51,475 nt of DNA from Pseudalkalibacillus decolorationis (GTDB taxonomy: Bacteria > Bacillota > Bacilli > Bacillales > Fictibacillaceae), in assembly GCF_024609785.1 (NCBI RefSeq), contig NZ_JANHJQ010000021.1:1-51475 (forward strand), given 5' to 3'. How positions within the stretch are numbered: the stretch's first letter is position 1; every line of letters starts with the position of its first letter. Below the pieces are notes generated by a model. That model did not search any database. It was not told the DNA's origin and saw nothing but the letters and a program-made list of their open reading frames with translations. Below are positions 33,034 through 41,575 of the stretch, in pieces. A program made the position numbers and the translations under genes.

Positions 33034-34002
33034 TTATAACTTTCCGTTTAAATTTGCTGCTGGCCAATACTTCTCGAGTAATTCCAGTAACTCAATTAGA
33101 AAATCATCTCTTCGTTGGTTGAGTTCAGCCACTGAATGGCCTTCAGTCTGATGTTCACAGCCTTCAATGACCTTTTCGGAAAGTTCATCTGTAAGCTCAG
33201 GTGCCTCGAGTTTTGTCCAAGGAAGCTTTAAAGCAGGACCGAATTGTTCGAGCATATGGCGCATCCCTTTTTCGCCACCCGCTAGGTGAAGTGTTAGGAA
33301 CGGACCCATTAACGCCCAACGTAAACCTGGTCCATAAACGATTGAAGCATCGACCTCTTCAGTTGTTGCTACTCCGTCATTAACAAGGTGTAATGCTTCT
33401 CGCCAAATGGCTTCCATTAGCCTGTCGGTTACATGTCCTTCAATTTCTCTTGTAACAACCAATGGCTTCATTTGTATTGATTCAAAAAATATTCTTGCTC
33501 TTTCTATCGTATCTGGTGCAGTATCCTTCCCACCCACAAGTTCGACGAGTGGAATTAAATAGACCGGATTAAATGGATGAGCCACAATGATACGATCCGG
33601 ATTATTACAATCTGCCTGCAACGTACTTGGCATATATCCTGAAGTACTAGAAGCAATAATAGCATTCGGCTTTGCAATTCGATCGATATCGGATAATAGT
33701 TTGCGTTTCAATTCCTCACGTTCTGGTGCATTTTCCTGTATGAAATCAGCATCTGCTATAGCTTTCTCAAGATTGGGTTCAAAACGCAATCGCTCCCGTG
33801 AGGCACCTTCGGAAAGACCAAGCTTTTCAAGGGCCGGCCAAGCATTATCCACGGCCATACGCATTCGCGATTCCGCTCCTTCTGCAGGGTCTGTAGCAAT
33901 TACATCGTATCCTTGTGAAAGAAAGCGGGCAATCCAGCCGTTTCCAATTACACCTGTACCGACAACCGTTATCTGTTTAATTGCATGTTTCATATCGCTC
34001 AT
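33034..34002 (-). CDS. lcdH: L-carnitine dehydrogenase (3-hydroxyacyl-CoA dehydrogenase family)
   Basis: 322 aa. It oxidises L-carnitine to 3-dehydrocarnitine with NAD. The Rossmann motif GTGVIGNGWIARF lies near the N-terminus; STSGYMPS and the catalytic His in AHPFNPVYLIPLVELV are typical of carnitine dehydrogenases within the HAD family. Unlike some LcdH proteins it has no fused thioesterase; that function is encoded by the next gene. GGGG lies 11 nt before the start, 2 nt after the BKACE stop, so the two are translationally close. Confidence 0.9.
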   Translation of the reverse strand: MSDMKHAIKQITVVGTGVIGNGWIARFLSQGYDVIATDPAEGAESRMRMAVDNAWPALEKLGLSEGASRERLRFEPNLEKAIADADFIQENAPEREELKRKLLSDIDRIAKPNAIIASSTSGYMPSTLQADCNNPDRIIVAHPFNPVYLIPLVELVGGKDTAPDTIERARIFFESIQMKPLVVTREIEGHVTDRLMEAIWREALHLVNDGVATTEEVDASIVYGPGLRWALMGPFLTLHLAGGEKGMRHMLEQFGPALKLPWTKLEAPELTDELSEKVIEGCEHQTEGHSVAELNQRRDDFLIELLELLEKYWPAANLNGKL

Positions 34003-34004
34003 AA

Positions 34005-34898
34005 TTACTTAACCCCTTTATGTGGGTTTCTCAATTCAAGATGTTCACGTGCTTCTTGGGGTGTCATCGGCTTTGCTCCCAAACCTTCTATCATTGTTAC
34101 CGCTCTTTCAACTAATTGACCATTAGTAGCTAGAACACCTTTGTCTAAGTAAATATTATCCTCCAAACCTACGCGGACATTGCCGCCTAGAAGTGCGGAT
34201 TGTGCTGCTATTGGCATTTGCATGCGGCCAATTCCAAAGGCTGACCAACTGGCGTTTTCCGGAATTTTATTACGCATATAAAGCATCGTTTCAGCATCCG
34301 CATCCGCTCCCCACGGTATGCCGAGGCAAAATTGGAACATCGGATTACCATCGATGAGACCTTCGTCAATCAGTTGTTTAGCAAAACGAACTTGTCCGGT
34401 GTCAAAACACTCAAGTTCCGCTTTTACTCCGCTTTTTTGAATGAGACTTGCTTGTTTGCGTAACCACTCTGTCGGACTAATATAAATTTGTTCTCCAAAG
34501 TTGAGGCTGCCACAGTCAAGAGTACAAATTTCCGGTAATAAATCTGCTACAGGTGCATGACGTTCTTCAGGTGTCTGGATGTCAGTACCAGGTCCACCCA
34601 CGGTAGGATCATTATCACTAGGTATCCAGTCACCGCCACCCCCTGCGGTAATGTTAAGGACTACATCTGTATCGGATTCGCGGACACGTTCCACTACTTC
34701 ACGAAACAGTGCCTTGTCATGACTAATCCCACCTGTTTTTGGATCACGGACATGAATGTGTGCTATGGCGGCACCGGCTTTTGCAGCCTCAATACATGAA
34801 TCAGCAATTTCCTTTGGTGTTACTGGAACATGTGAACTTTTCTTAGTCGTTTCTCCTGCGCCTGTTACCGCACAGGTAATGATTACATTTTTGTTCAT
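34005..34898 (-). CDS. BKACE enzyme, probable dehydrocarnitine cleavage
   Basis: 297 aa of the beta-keto acid cleavage family (DUF849). The zinc ligands are seen as HIHVRDP and Glu in [11 protein letters not shown], with the family segments NITAGGGG and [11 protein letters not shown]. With acetyl-CoA, the carnitine-pathway member (CdhC) splits 3-dehydrocarnitine into betainyl-CoA and acetoacetate. The substrate is assigned here from the neighbours; without them any BKACE beta-keto acid would be possible. AGGAGGAG lies 6 nt before the ATG. Confidence 0.88.
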   Translation of the reverse strand: MNKNVIITCAVTGAGETTKKSSHVPVTPKEIADSCIEAAKAGAAIAHIHVRDPKTGGISHDKALFREVVERVRESDTDVVLNITAGGGGDWIPSDNDPTVGGPGTDIQTPEERHAPVADLLPEICTLDCGSLNFGEQIYISPTEWLRKQASLIQKSGVKAELECFDTGQVRFAKQLIDEGLIDGNPMFQFCLGIPWGADADAETMLYMRNKIPENASWSAFGIGRMQMPIAAQSALLGGNVRVGLEDNIYLDKGVLATNGQLVERAVTMIEGLGAKPMTPQEAREHLELRNPHKGVK

Positions 34899-34913
34899 GT
34901 TGACTCCTCCTGT

Positions 34914-35465
34914 CTAATCCTTCTTCGTTGTATGTTTCGGAACATGCTCAAAGATTTCTCCGCTCTCAAAGAAATCAATTAACCGACTTATCCAGTGATA
35001 GTATTCCACCCATTCTTTTGTTTCTATTAGTAGTTCATTTATTTTTTGTTCCATTTCTTCGTTAACCATTTCATCCTCTTGCAAGTCTACTAATTCACGA
35101 TGCAGCTTTTGTTCGAACATTTTGCTTTTGTTAATGGCTTTGTGCCAATTAGAAGTGAACAATGAAATAAAGGTTTGATAGTAGTCACGCTCGACGTTGT
35201 ATAAATCTTTTCGTACACCTCTTTCAAAAACCTTCTCGGCGATATTAAGATCAAGCATTTCACGAACAACTTGGCTCATACGAGTTTTGCTCATTCCTAG
35301 ATTCTCTGATAATTCATCCAATGTCATCGGCTCCCTGTTCATATAAATCGTACCGAGGACACGACCGACCGTTGATGAAACACCAAACGTCTGCATATTA
35401 TCAGCAATTTTTTCGACAAATTGGTCTTCAGCTTTTCTTAATTTATCAAACGTTTTCCCTTCCAT
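34914..35465 (-). CDS. GbsR/MarR-type transcriptional regulator
   Basis: 183 aa. A winged helix-turn-helix at residues about 20-85 (GRVLGTIYMNREPMTLDELSENLGMSKTRMSQVVREM) is followed by a helical ligand/dimer domain, as in GbsR of B. subtilis, which senses choline and represses glycine betaine synthesis genes. It is the first gene of the carnitine catabolic operon and divergent from the OpuC-type importer. It is therefore likely to sense carnitine or a product and act on the 446-bp region between. GGGAGGAG lies 9 nt upstream of the start. Confidence 0.9.
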   Translation of the reverse strand: MEGKTFDKLRKAEDQFVEKIADNMQTFGVSSTVGRVLGTIYMNREPMTLDELSENLGMSKTRMSQVVREMLDLNIAEKVFERGVRKDLYNVERDYYQTFISLFTSNWHKAINKSKMFEQKLHRELVDLQEDEMVNEEMEQKINELLIETKEWVEYYHWISRLIDFFESGEIFEHVPKHTTKKD

Positions 35466-35603
35466 ACGTGGACTCCTCCCACTTCATGTACCAATATAAA
35501 ACAATGTAACATACCACAATAAAAATCGAAAACGAGTATTTCTAAGTATTCCGGAGAAATTAAGAGGGATTTTAAATAAACCCCTTTATAACCTTTGTAC
35601 AAT

Positions 35604-35623
35604 ATAAAGTTTACAAACTTTAT
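35604..35623. promoter_or_regulatory. Candidate GbsR-type operator (palindrome 1)
   Basis: Two perfect 9-bp arms, ATAAAGTTT and AAACTTTAT, have two central bases. It is located between the divergent operons, 139 bp from the regulator gene. Confidence 0.55.
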
Positions 35624-35629
35624 GGATTA

Positions 35630-35644
35630 TATGTACAGTACATA
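35630..35644. promoter_or_regulatory. Candidate operator (palindrome 2)
   Basis: TATGTACAGTACATA is a perfect 15-bp palindrome, 6 bp after palindrome 1 and 3 bp upstream of the probable -35 of the importer operon. Confidence 0.5.
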
Positions 35645-35647
35645 AGG

Positions 35648-35676
35648 TTTATACTTTTCGTCTTTTACTCTATACT
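35648..35676 (+). promoter_or_regulatory. Probable promoter of the opuC-type operon
   Basis: TTTATA (35648-35653), 17-nt spacer, TATACT (35671-35676). It lies about 235 bp before the first start codon; repeat C copy 3 lies between, in the expected untranslated leader. Confidence 0.5.
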
Positions 35677-35708
35677 TTAATCATTGCTAAAAAGTTCGGG
35701 GGATTCTA

Positions 35709-35867
35709 AAAGTGTGTGTTCAAAAAGTAGACGAATCAGAAACAAGAAGTTCAAGGCGCGACAGTTTTGAGGACCGGAATGTATGATGTTAATACATGAG
35801 GACCGGAAAAACCGAGTAACGCAGAAATTCGCCGTTTATCATTTGGATCCTTTTTGAACATCCTCTA
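35709..35867 (+). repeat. Repeat C, copy 3 (compact reference copy)
   Basis: The termini GTGTTCAAAAAGTAGACG and GGATCCTTTTTGAACATCC form an imperfect terminal inverted repeat. Two GAGGACCGGA boxes flank an internal TGTAT/ATACA pair. Total about 159 bp, no coding capacity. It sits in the 5' untranslated region of the importer operon. Confidence 0.8.
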
Positions 35868-35911
35868 AAAAGCAAAATACAAAATTCGGAATTTAATGGA
35901 GGTGCTTTTGT

Positions 35912-37057
35912 TTGCTGAAATTCGACCATGTAACAAAAGTGTACGATGGAGGAAAAAAGGCAGTAGATAATATGATGTTAGAAGTAGAAAAAGGGGAATT
36001 TGTTGTTTTTATTGGGCCTAGTGGTTGCGGTAAAACGACGACTATGAAAATGATCAATCGCTTAATTGAGCCTTCGGATGGAAGCATTTATATAGAAGGA
36101 GAGAACATTTTAGAAAAAAACTTGGTACAGCTTAGACGTGAAATCGGTTATGTCATCCAACAAATTGGATTATTTCCTCATATGACGATTCAAGAAAACA
36201 TCTCACTTGTACCAAAGCTATTGAAATGGACAGAAGAACGACGTCGATCCCGTGCAGAAGAATTATTACGGCTTGTTGATATGGATCCAGAATACTTAGA
36301 CCGTTACCCTCATGAACTAAGTGGAGGACAGCAACAACGAATCGGCGTTCTACGAGCACTTGCCGCTGACCCACCACTTATCTTGATGGACGAGCCGTTT
36401 GGAGCACTTGACCCGATTACGAGAGATTCTTTGCAGGAAGAGTTTAAGAAATTACAACAATCGCTTGGCAAGACTATTGTTTTTGTTACACATGATATGG
36501 ATGAGGCGCTGAAATTAGCTGATCGAATTGTAATCATGCGCGACGGAAAACTGGTACAAGTCGGTACCCCTGATGATATCCTACGAAACCCTGCAGATGA
36601 TTTTGTCGAGGAATTTATCGGTAAAGAGCGATTGGTTCAGGCTAGACCGAATATTCAAACCGTCGAACAGATTATGAGTTTAGAACCAGCAACAATAGGT
36701 GAGGACAAAACGTTGTCAGAGGCAATCCAACTAATGAAAAACCGTCGAGTCGATTCACTGCTTGTTGTTGATGAACAGCAAATTCTGAAAGGATTTATCG
36801 ATATTGAAATCATTGACCGGAATCGTAAAAAGGAAGTGCAAGTCGGCGACGTTATGGAAACGAACGTATATACGGTTGAAAAGGAAACACTTTTACGAGA
36901 TACAATCCACAAGATTCTGAAGAGGGGAATGAAGTACGTTCCTGTTGTCGAAGCAAACCACCGATTAATTGGTATCGTAACAAGAGCAAATCTTGCCGAT
37001 GTTGTCTACGATACGATCTGGGGCGATGAAGAAAATCTCTCTATGAACCATCAATAG
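35912..37057 (+). CDS. opuCA: Glycine betaine/carnitine/choline ABC transporter ATPase (OpuCA type)
   Basis: 381 aa, TTG start with GGAGGTG 7 nt upstream. The ATPase domain has Walker [10 protein letters not shown] (from residue 35), signature [16 protein letters not shown], Walker [13 protein letters not shown] and switch FVTHDMDEA. The C-terminus (about 250-370) holds two CBS domains, as in OpuCA/OpuAA-type proteins, where they sense ionic strength or cyclic di-AMP. It is first of four tightly spaced importer genes, divergent from the GbsR-carnitine operon. OpuB and OpuC are too similar to separate by sequence alone, so the symbol is by type. Confidence 0.92.
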   Translation: MLKFDHVTKVYDGGKKAVDNMMLEVEKGEFVVFIGPSGCGKTTTMKMINRLIEPSDGSIYIEGENILEKNLVQLRREIGYVIQQIGLFPHMTIQENISLVPKLLKWTEERRRSRAEELLRLVDMDPEYLDRYPHELSGGQQQRIGVLRALAADPPLILMDEPFGALDPITRDSLQEEFKKLQQSLGKTIVFVTHDMDEALKLADRIVIMRDGKLVQVGTPDDILRNPADDFVEEFIGKERLVQARPNIQTVEQIMSLEPATIGEDKTLSEAIQLMKNRRVDSLLVVDEQQILKGFIDIEIIDRNRKKEVQVGDVMETNVYTVEKETLLRDTIHKILKRGMKYVPVVEANHRLIGIVTRANLADVVYDTIWGDEENLSMNHQ

Positions 37058-37073
37058 AAAGGAGCTGATTGAT

Positions 37074-37718
37074 TTGATGGAGTTTTTGACAAATAATGGA
37101 GCACAATTGTTACTTAAAACGTGGGAACACTTTTATATTTCATTGATTGCCGTCTCACTCGGTGTTATTGTTGCGATTCCACTAGGTGTTGCGCTAACAC
37201 GCATTCCAAAGGTTGCCGCTTTTGTCATTGGAACGGTTGGAGTTGTTCAGACGTTTCCGAGTCTTGCCATTCTCGCCTTTTTCATCCCACTTCTTGGAGT
37301 CGGTAAAGTCCCCGCTATTGCAGCGTTGTTCTTCTATTCAATGTTGCCAATCTTAAGAAACACATATACCGGTGTCAAAGATGTCAATCAAAGTCTATTA
37401 GAAGCTGGACGCGGCATGGGAATGAGCAGCTGGCAGCGCGTCTGGAACGTTGAAATCCCATTGGCAGTTCCGATAATTATGGCAGGGATTCGTGTATCAA
37501 CTGTCTATCTGATCGGTTGGGCCACACTTGCTTCGTTTATCGGTGCTGGAGGTCTCGGTGATTATATCTTTAATGGATTGAACCTATATCGTCCGGATCT
37601 AATTATTGCAGGTGCTGTTCCAGTAACTCTATTAGCACTTATTACTGATTTACTTCTCGGTCGTCTTGAGGTTCGAGCAACACCTAAAGGCCTTAGGGAT
37701 TCACAAGAAGCGATTTAG
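37074..37718 (+). CDS. opuCB: Betaine/carnitine ABC transporter permease (OpuCB type)
   Basis: 214 aa, TTG start 9 nt after AAAGGAG (16-nt gap from the ATPase gene); an in-frame ATG is the second codon. Five to six membrane segments are present. The conserved permease segments are [28 protein letters not shown] (EAA-like coupling loop) and [16 protein letters not shown]. It forms the channel with the second permease 38673-39347. Confidence 0.92.
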   Translation: MMEFLTNNGAQLLLKTWEHFYISLIAVSLGVIVAIPLGVALTRIPKVAAFVIGTVGVVQTFPSLAILAFFIPLLGVGKVPAIAALFFYSMLPILRNTYTGVKDVNQSLLEAGRGMGMSSWQRVWNVEIPLAVPIIMAGIRVSTVYLIGWATLASFIGAGGLGDYIFNGLNLYRPDLIIAGAVPVTLLALITDLLLGRLEVRATPKGLRDSQEAI

Positions 37719-37735
37719 AAAGGAGGAATACTTAA

Positions 37736-38659
37736 TTGTTTAAAATAAATAGAAAATCATTGATTGCGGTCGTGCTTTCTCTGACTTTACTCAGTGGTTG
37801 TTCACTTCCAGGATTGAGCGGGCCTGCAGAAAAAACGATAACGATCGGAACGTTGGGCACAGCCGAATCGGCGATCATGGGTAATATCGTTAGCTTGATG
37901 GTGGAACATTACACTGACCTTCAGACTGAGATGATAACAAACATGGGCTCTTCTACTGTTCAGCATGAAGCCATGACAGCGGGTGAAGTTGATATAACAG
38001 CAACAAGATACACAGGAACGGATCTCGTTGGTGCACTTGGAATGGAGCCAATCAAAGATCCTAAGAAGGCTCTCGAAATCGTAAAAAGAGAATTCCAAGA
38101 ACAGTTTAATCAAACCTGGTTTGATTCATACGGTTTTGCTAACTCATACGCTTTTACAGTAACAAGTGAACTTGCAGAAAAGAAAAACTTGAAAACTGTT
38201 TCAGACCTTAAACCAATATCTTCAGAACTGAGACTAGGTGTAGACAGTGCGTGGATCAAACGTCCTGGAGTCGGATATGATTCATTCAAGGAGACTTATG
38301 GATATGAATTTGGACGCGTGTTTCCAATGTCAATCGGGTTAGTGTATAAGGCGGTCGAGAGCAATGAAATGGATGTTGTACTAGCCTATACAACCGACGG
38401 GCGCCTTGAGGCATTCGATCTAGTCACATTAGAAGACGATAAACATCTCTTCCCACCATATGATAGTTCACCGGTTGCCCGAAATGAAGTACTTAAGAAG
38501 CATCCTGAACTTCGTGACATTATTAAGAAGTTGGCAGACACAATAGATACTAAACAAATGCGAAAGATGAACTATCAGGCTAATGTAAAAATGAAAGAAC
38601 CCTCAATCGTCGCACAAGAGTTTTTAGAGAAGAATAATTACTTTGAACAAACTAACTAG
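37736..38659 (+). CDS. opuCC: Betaine/carnitine-binding lipoprotein (OpuCC type)
   Basis: 307 aa, TTG start after GGAGG. The signal peptide has lipobox LSGC with Cys22, so the protein is anchored outside the membrane. The body belongs to the OpuAC/ProX-type fold (QBP family for quaternary amines), with DITATRYTGTDLVGALG, WFDSYGFANSYAFTVTSE and VVLAYTTDGRLEAFDL as family blocks, including aromatic residues of the trimethylammonium cage. Ligand choice (carnitine, betaine or choline) cannot be read from sequence, but the neighbouring carnitine genes favour carnitine. Confidence 0.92.
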   Translation: MFKINRKSLIAVVLSLTLLSGCSLPGLSGPAEKTITIGTLGTAESAIMGNIVSLMVEHYTDLQTEMITNMGSSTVQHEAMTAGEVDITATRYTGTDLVGALGMEPIKDPKKALEIVKREFQEQFNQTWFDSYGFANSYAFTVTSELAEKKNLKTVSDLKPISSELRLGVDSAWIKRPGVGYDSFKETYGYEFGRVFPMSIGLVYKAVESNEMDVVLAYTTDGRLEAFDLVTLEDDKHLFPPYDSSPVARNEVLKKHPELRDIIKKLADTIDTKQMRKMNYQANVKMKEPSIVAQEFLEKNNYFEQTN

Positions 38660-38672
38660 GAGGTGATGACCC

Positions 38673-39347
38673 TTGGATATCATAGAGGATTTGTGGTATT
38701 ACTATTCACAAAATATTGGGTATGTATGGGAAGAAGTTTCACGACATTTTCTAATGTCTGCTTATGGTGTTTTATTTGCCGCATTGGTGGCAATTCCCGT
38801 CGGCATTTTTATTGCCCGAAACGCTCGATTAAGCGCGGTAGTCATTTCACTAACGAACATCATCCAAACAATACCTGCTCTTGCAATGCTCGCGGTACTC
38901 ATGCTCGTAATGGGTCTTGGGGCAAATACGGTTGTTTTTGGACTTTTCCTATATTCCCTTTTGCCTATTCTGAGAAATACGTATACCGGGATTCGTAACG
39001 TAGATAACGCCCTGCTTGAATCTGGCCGTGGGATGGGGATGACCAAATTCCAAGTGTTGCGAATGGTGGAATTACCTTTAGCATTATCGGTCATTATGGC
39101 TGGTCTCAGAACTGCCCTAGTCATTGCGATTGGTATTGCAACTATTGGAACATTTATCGGTGCTGGTGGCTTAGGTGATATTATCATCCGTGGTACAAAC
39201 GCTACCAATGGAACAGCTATTATTCTCGCCGGTGCAATCCCAACAGCTCTAATGGCGGTCATAGCTGATATCGGTATGGGTTGGCTAGAACGTATACTTT
39301 CACCGGTAAACAACAAAGGTCTAAAACAAGATAAAAAGCCAGCTTGA
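38673..39347 (+). CDS. opuCD: Betaine/carnitine ABC transporter permease (OpuCD type)
   Basis: 224 aa, TTG start after AGGAGGTG (13-nt gap). Membrane segments are spread over residues 25-200, with [33 protein letters not shown] as the coupling loop and [16 protein letters not shown] near the end. It is paralogous to the OpuCB-type permease. No terminator was seen; repeat A begins 3 bp after the stop codon. Confidence 0.92.
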   Translation: MDIIEDLWYYYSQNIGYVWEEVSRHFLMSAYGVLFAALVAIPVGIFIARNARLSAVVISLTNIIQTIPALAMLAVLMLVMGLGANTVVFGLFLYSLLPILRNTYTGIRNVDNALLESGRGMGMTKFQVLRMVELPLALSVIMAGLRTALVIAIGIATIGTFIGAGGLGDIIIRGTNATNGTAIILAGAIPTALMAVIADIGMGWLERILSPVNNKGLKQDKKPA

Positions 39348-39349
39348 TA

Positions 39350-39504
39350 GAAAAGCGTAAGCGCCCTGTTCAGCCACGAAGGTCACTGGAAGACCGACGA
39401 GGAGGCTGTTGCCGCCGCAGGAGGCCTGAAGTGATCCAAGTGGTTGGGCGCTGAAGCTGGACATTACATCCATGCCGCCAAACTTTTATACTTTCTTTAC
39501 TTAT
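39350..39504 (+). repeat. Repeat A, copy 6 (type II)
   Basis: TAGAAAAGCGTAAGCGCCC ... GGGCGCTGAAGCTGGACATT then TTTATACTTTCTTTACTTAT. It is nearly identical to copy 2 (5761-5917) over its length and is likewise followed directly by repeat B. Confidence 0.85.
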
Positions 39505-39597
39505 AAAGAAAAATTGACTAGCGCCAAGCCTTAGCGCAGGTGATCGCCATAGTTGCGCTTATACTATAGAAAGTATTTTTTATACTTTCTTAACATG
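39505..39597 (+). repeat. Repeat B, copy 6
   Basis: AAAGAAAAATTGACTAGCGC at the left; GCGCAGGTGATCGCC and the hairpin GAAAGTAT...ATACTTTC; right end TTCTTAACATG. Together with copy A6 it repeats the A2-B2 arrangement at 5761-6010. Confidence 0.85.
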
Positions 39598-39676
39598 CAA
39601 GAAAAGCGAAAGCGCCCTGGGTATCCCCGAAGGTCACTGGGCTGGAGCTAGACATTACATCTATGCTAAAATTATA
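39598..39676 (+). repeat. Repeat A, copy 7 (internally deleted)
   Basis: Both A ends are present (AAGAAAAGCGAAAGCGCCC and GGGCTGGAGCTAGACATTAC) but only about 30 bp lie between them, so most of the interior is missing. Confidence 0.7.
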
Positions 39677-39683
39677 CATTTTG

Positions 39684-39719
39684 TCGAAGTCCATTTGGTA
39701 AAACCCGAATGGATTTCGA
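39684..39719. promoter_or_regulatory. 12-bp inverted repeat before the CocE-type gene
   Basis: TCGAAGTCCATT pairs with AATGGATTTCGA (one G-T pair), 12-nt loop, ending 13 bp before the AAAGGGG ribosome site. There is no T-run, so it is an operator or leader hairpin rather than a terminator. Confidence 0.5.
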
Positions 39720-39746
39720 TAATATTTACTAAAGGGGACGGTTGAA

Positions 39747-41510
39747 TTGAAATCAACACAAATTTTATTAGAAAAGAATGTACCATGTACGTTACGGGAT
39801 GGTACTGTGCTGTATGCAGATATTTACCGACCTAACATAGATGGGAAGTTCCCGGTATTGATCACTCGCCTTCCTTATGGCAAAGACCTTCCGTTTTATT
39901 CACATCGTTACATAGATACGAATCGTCTTGTAAGCAATGGTTACGTCGTGATTATACAAGATGTTCGTGGTCGTTATGAATCTGAAGGTGATTTTCAACC
40001 CTTTGTGAACGAGGCTAAAGATGGTTATGATACTGTCGAATGGGCGGCTTCTTTACCTTATTCCTCTGGTAAAGTCGGCATGTTTGGTCTCTCCTACTAC
40101 GGTTTCACACAACTTCTCGCTGCGACTGAACGGCCTCCACATTTGAATGCGATCTTCCCTGCTCAGGCACTGAATGATCCACGAAGAGGAAGCAGTTATC
40201 AAAACGGAGCTTATGGATTGGGGCTTTCTGAAACCTGGTATCTAGAATCGATCGTACCTGATCTTTTAAAAAGAGCCTACAAAGATGACTCTGTATCTTA
40301 TAAGCAGGCTATGAAAAGGTTAGCAGAAAATATTAACCAAATAGAAGAATGGTACAGATTTTTCCCCATTAAAAAATGGCCTCCAATCAAAGAACTCGGC
40401 ATAGCTGAATTTTTCTTTGAATTACTAAATTATGACCTAGAGGATAATTTTTGGGAAAGAGCGAGTATTGTTCATAAATATAGCGAAATAGATGTTCCTG
40501 CGTATCATGTCGGTGGATGGTACGATTCCTTACTCCTATCTACGATTGAAAATTATACTGAAATGTGCAAGAAAGCCAGCAGTGAAAAGGCAAGAAAACA
40601 TCAAAAGATCATAATTGGTCCTTGGGCTCATGGTGATTTTGGTTCGGTGATTGGTGACCGGAAATTCGGTGCACACGCATCAGAAGACTGGATTGATTTG
40701 CGTGAAGATTTGACAAACCTCCACTTGCGTTGGTTCAATCATTGGCTTAAAGGAGAAGAAACACACATTACCGATGAGGCACCTGTAAAAATATTTGTTA
40801 TGGGTGTAAATCAGTGGCGTAACGAACAAGAATGGCCACTTGCACGTACATCCTACACCCCGTACTACCTACATAGTGCTGGTGGGGCAAATACGCGATT
40901 TGGTGATGGAAGGCTATCCACTGAAAATCCAACTGAAGATCATGTTGATCAATTCGTATATGACCCCGAACATCCGGTACCATCTAATGGCGGCGGCACA
41001 TTACATGATGGCGTAAACACAACTGGACCTCGTGACCAGAAAGTGCTCGAGGAGAGAGAAGATGTATTAGTCTATACTTCAGAACCTATTAAGGAGCCAA
41101 TTGAGGTTACAGGATTAGTGAAGGTTAAGCTTTGGGCTTCTACAGATGCGAAGGATACTGATTTTACCGCCAAGCTGGTCGATGTCATGCCCAATGGGAC
41201 TGCTTATAATTTGACCGATGGCATTGTTAGAGCCCGATATCGAAACGGTTACCACCCAGAGACGGATTTATGTGGAGAAGTAATTGAGTATGAAATTGAT
41301 TTATGGGCAACTAGTAACGTTTTTCTTCCTGGCCACTGCATCCGTGTTGAAGTTTCCTCAAGTAATTTTCCGAGGTTTGACGCGAATCCGAATACAGGTT
41401 TAACAATGAAGGATAGTACGGATGTTCAGAAAGCGAATCAACTCATTTATCATAGCAAAAAATATCCATCACATATCCTGCTGCCCATTATTCCGAGCGA
41501 TAATTTATAA
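39747..41510 (+). CDS. CocE/NonD family hydrolase (X-Pro dipeptidyl-peptidase S15-like)
   Basis: 587 aa. The alpha/beta hydrolase domain has the nucleophile elbow GLSYYG (Ser) and preceding RGRYESEGDFQPF, the sequence typical of CocE. A C-terminal jelly-roll domain (about 430-580; VEVSSSNFPRFDANPNTG) completes the S15/CocE architecture. Substrates may be esters or X-Pro peptides; unknown here. TTG start with AAAGGGG 9 nt upstream. No signal peptide is seen, so it is cytoplasmic. It lies downstream of the importer operon but is separated by 400 bp of repeats, so a link to carnitine is not supported. Confidence 0.9.
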   Translation: MKSTQILLEKNVPCTLRDGTVLYADIYRPNIDGKFPVLITRLPYGKDLPFYSHRYIDTNRLVSNGYVVIIQDVRGRYESEGDFQPFVNEAKDGYDTVEWAASLPYSSGKVGMFGLSYYGFTQLLAATERPPHLNAIFPAQALNDPRRGSSYQNGAYGLGLSETWYLESIVPDLLKRAYKDDSVSYKQAMKRLAENINQIEEWYRFFPIKKWPPIKELGIAEFFFELLNYDLEDNFWERASIVHKYSEIDVPAYHVGGWYDSLLLSTIENYTEMCKKASSEKARKHQKIIIGPWAHGDFGSVIGDRKFGAHASEDWIDLREDLTNLHLRWFNHWLKGEETHITDEAPVKIFVMGVNQWRNEQEWPLARTSYTPYYLHSAGGANTRFGDGRLSTENPTEDHVDQFVYDPEHPVPSNGGGTLHDGVNTTGPRDQKVLEEREDVLVYTSEPIKEPIEVTGLVKVKLWASTDAKDTDFTAKLVDVMPNGTAYNLTDGIVRARYRNGYHPETDLCGEVIEYEIDLWATSNVFLPGHCIRVEVSSSNFPRFDANPNTGLTMKDSTDVQKANQLIYHSKKYPSHILLPIIPSDNL

Positions 41511-41526
41511 TACCAAACTTGAATGT

Positions 41527-41575
41527 GTTTCGAAGATCTCTGATTCACGGGATCCTCGAAACGCTTTTTTCTTTT
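41527..41575 (+). terminator. Terminator of the CocE-type gene
   Basis: GTTTCGAAGATC pairs with GGATCCTCGAAAC (one internal mismatch), loop 10 nt, T6 then CTTTTT. It separates this gene from the convergent rlmCD. Confidence 0.85.
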
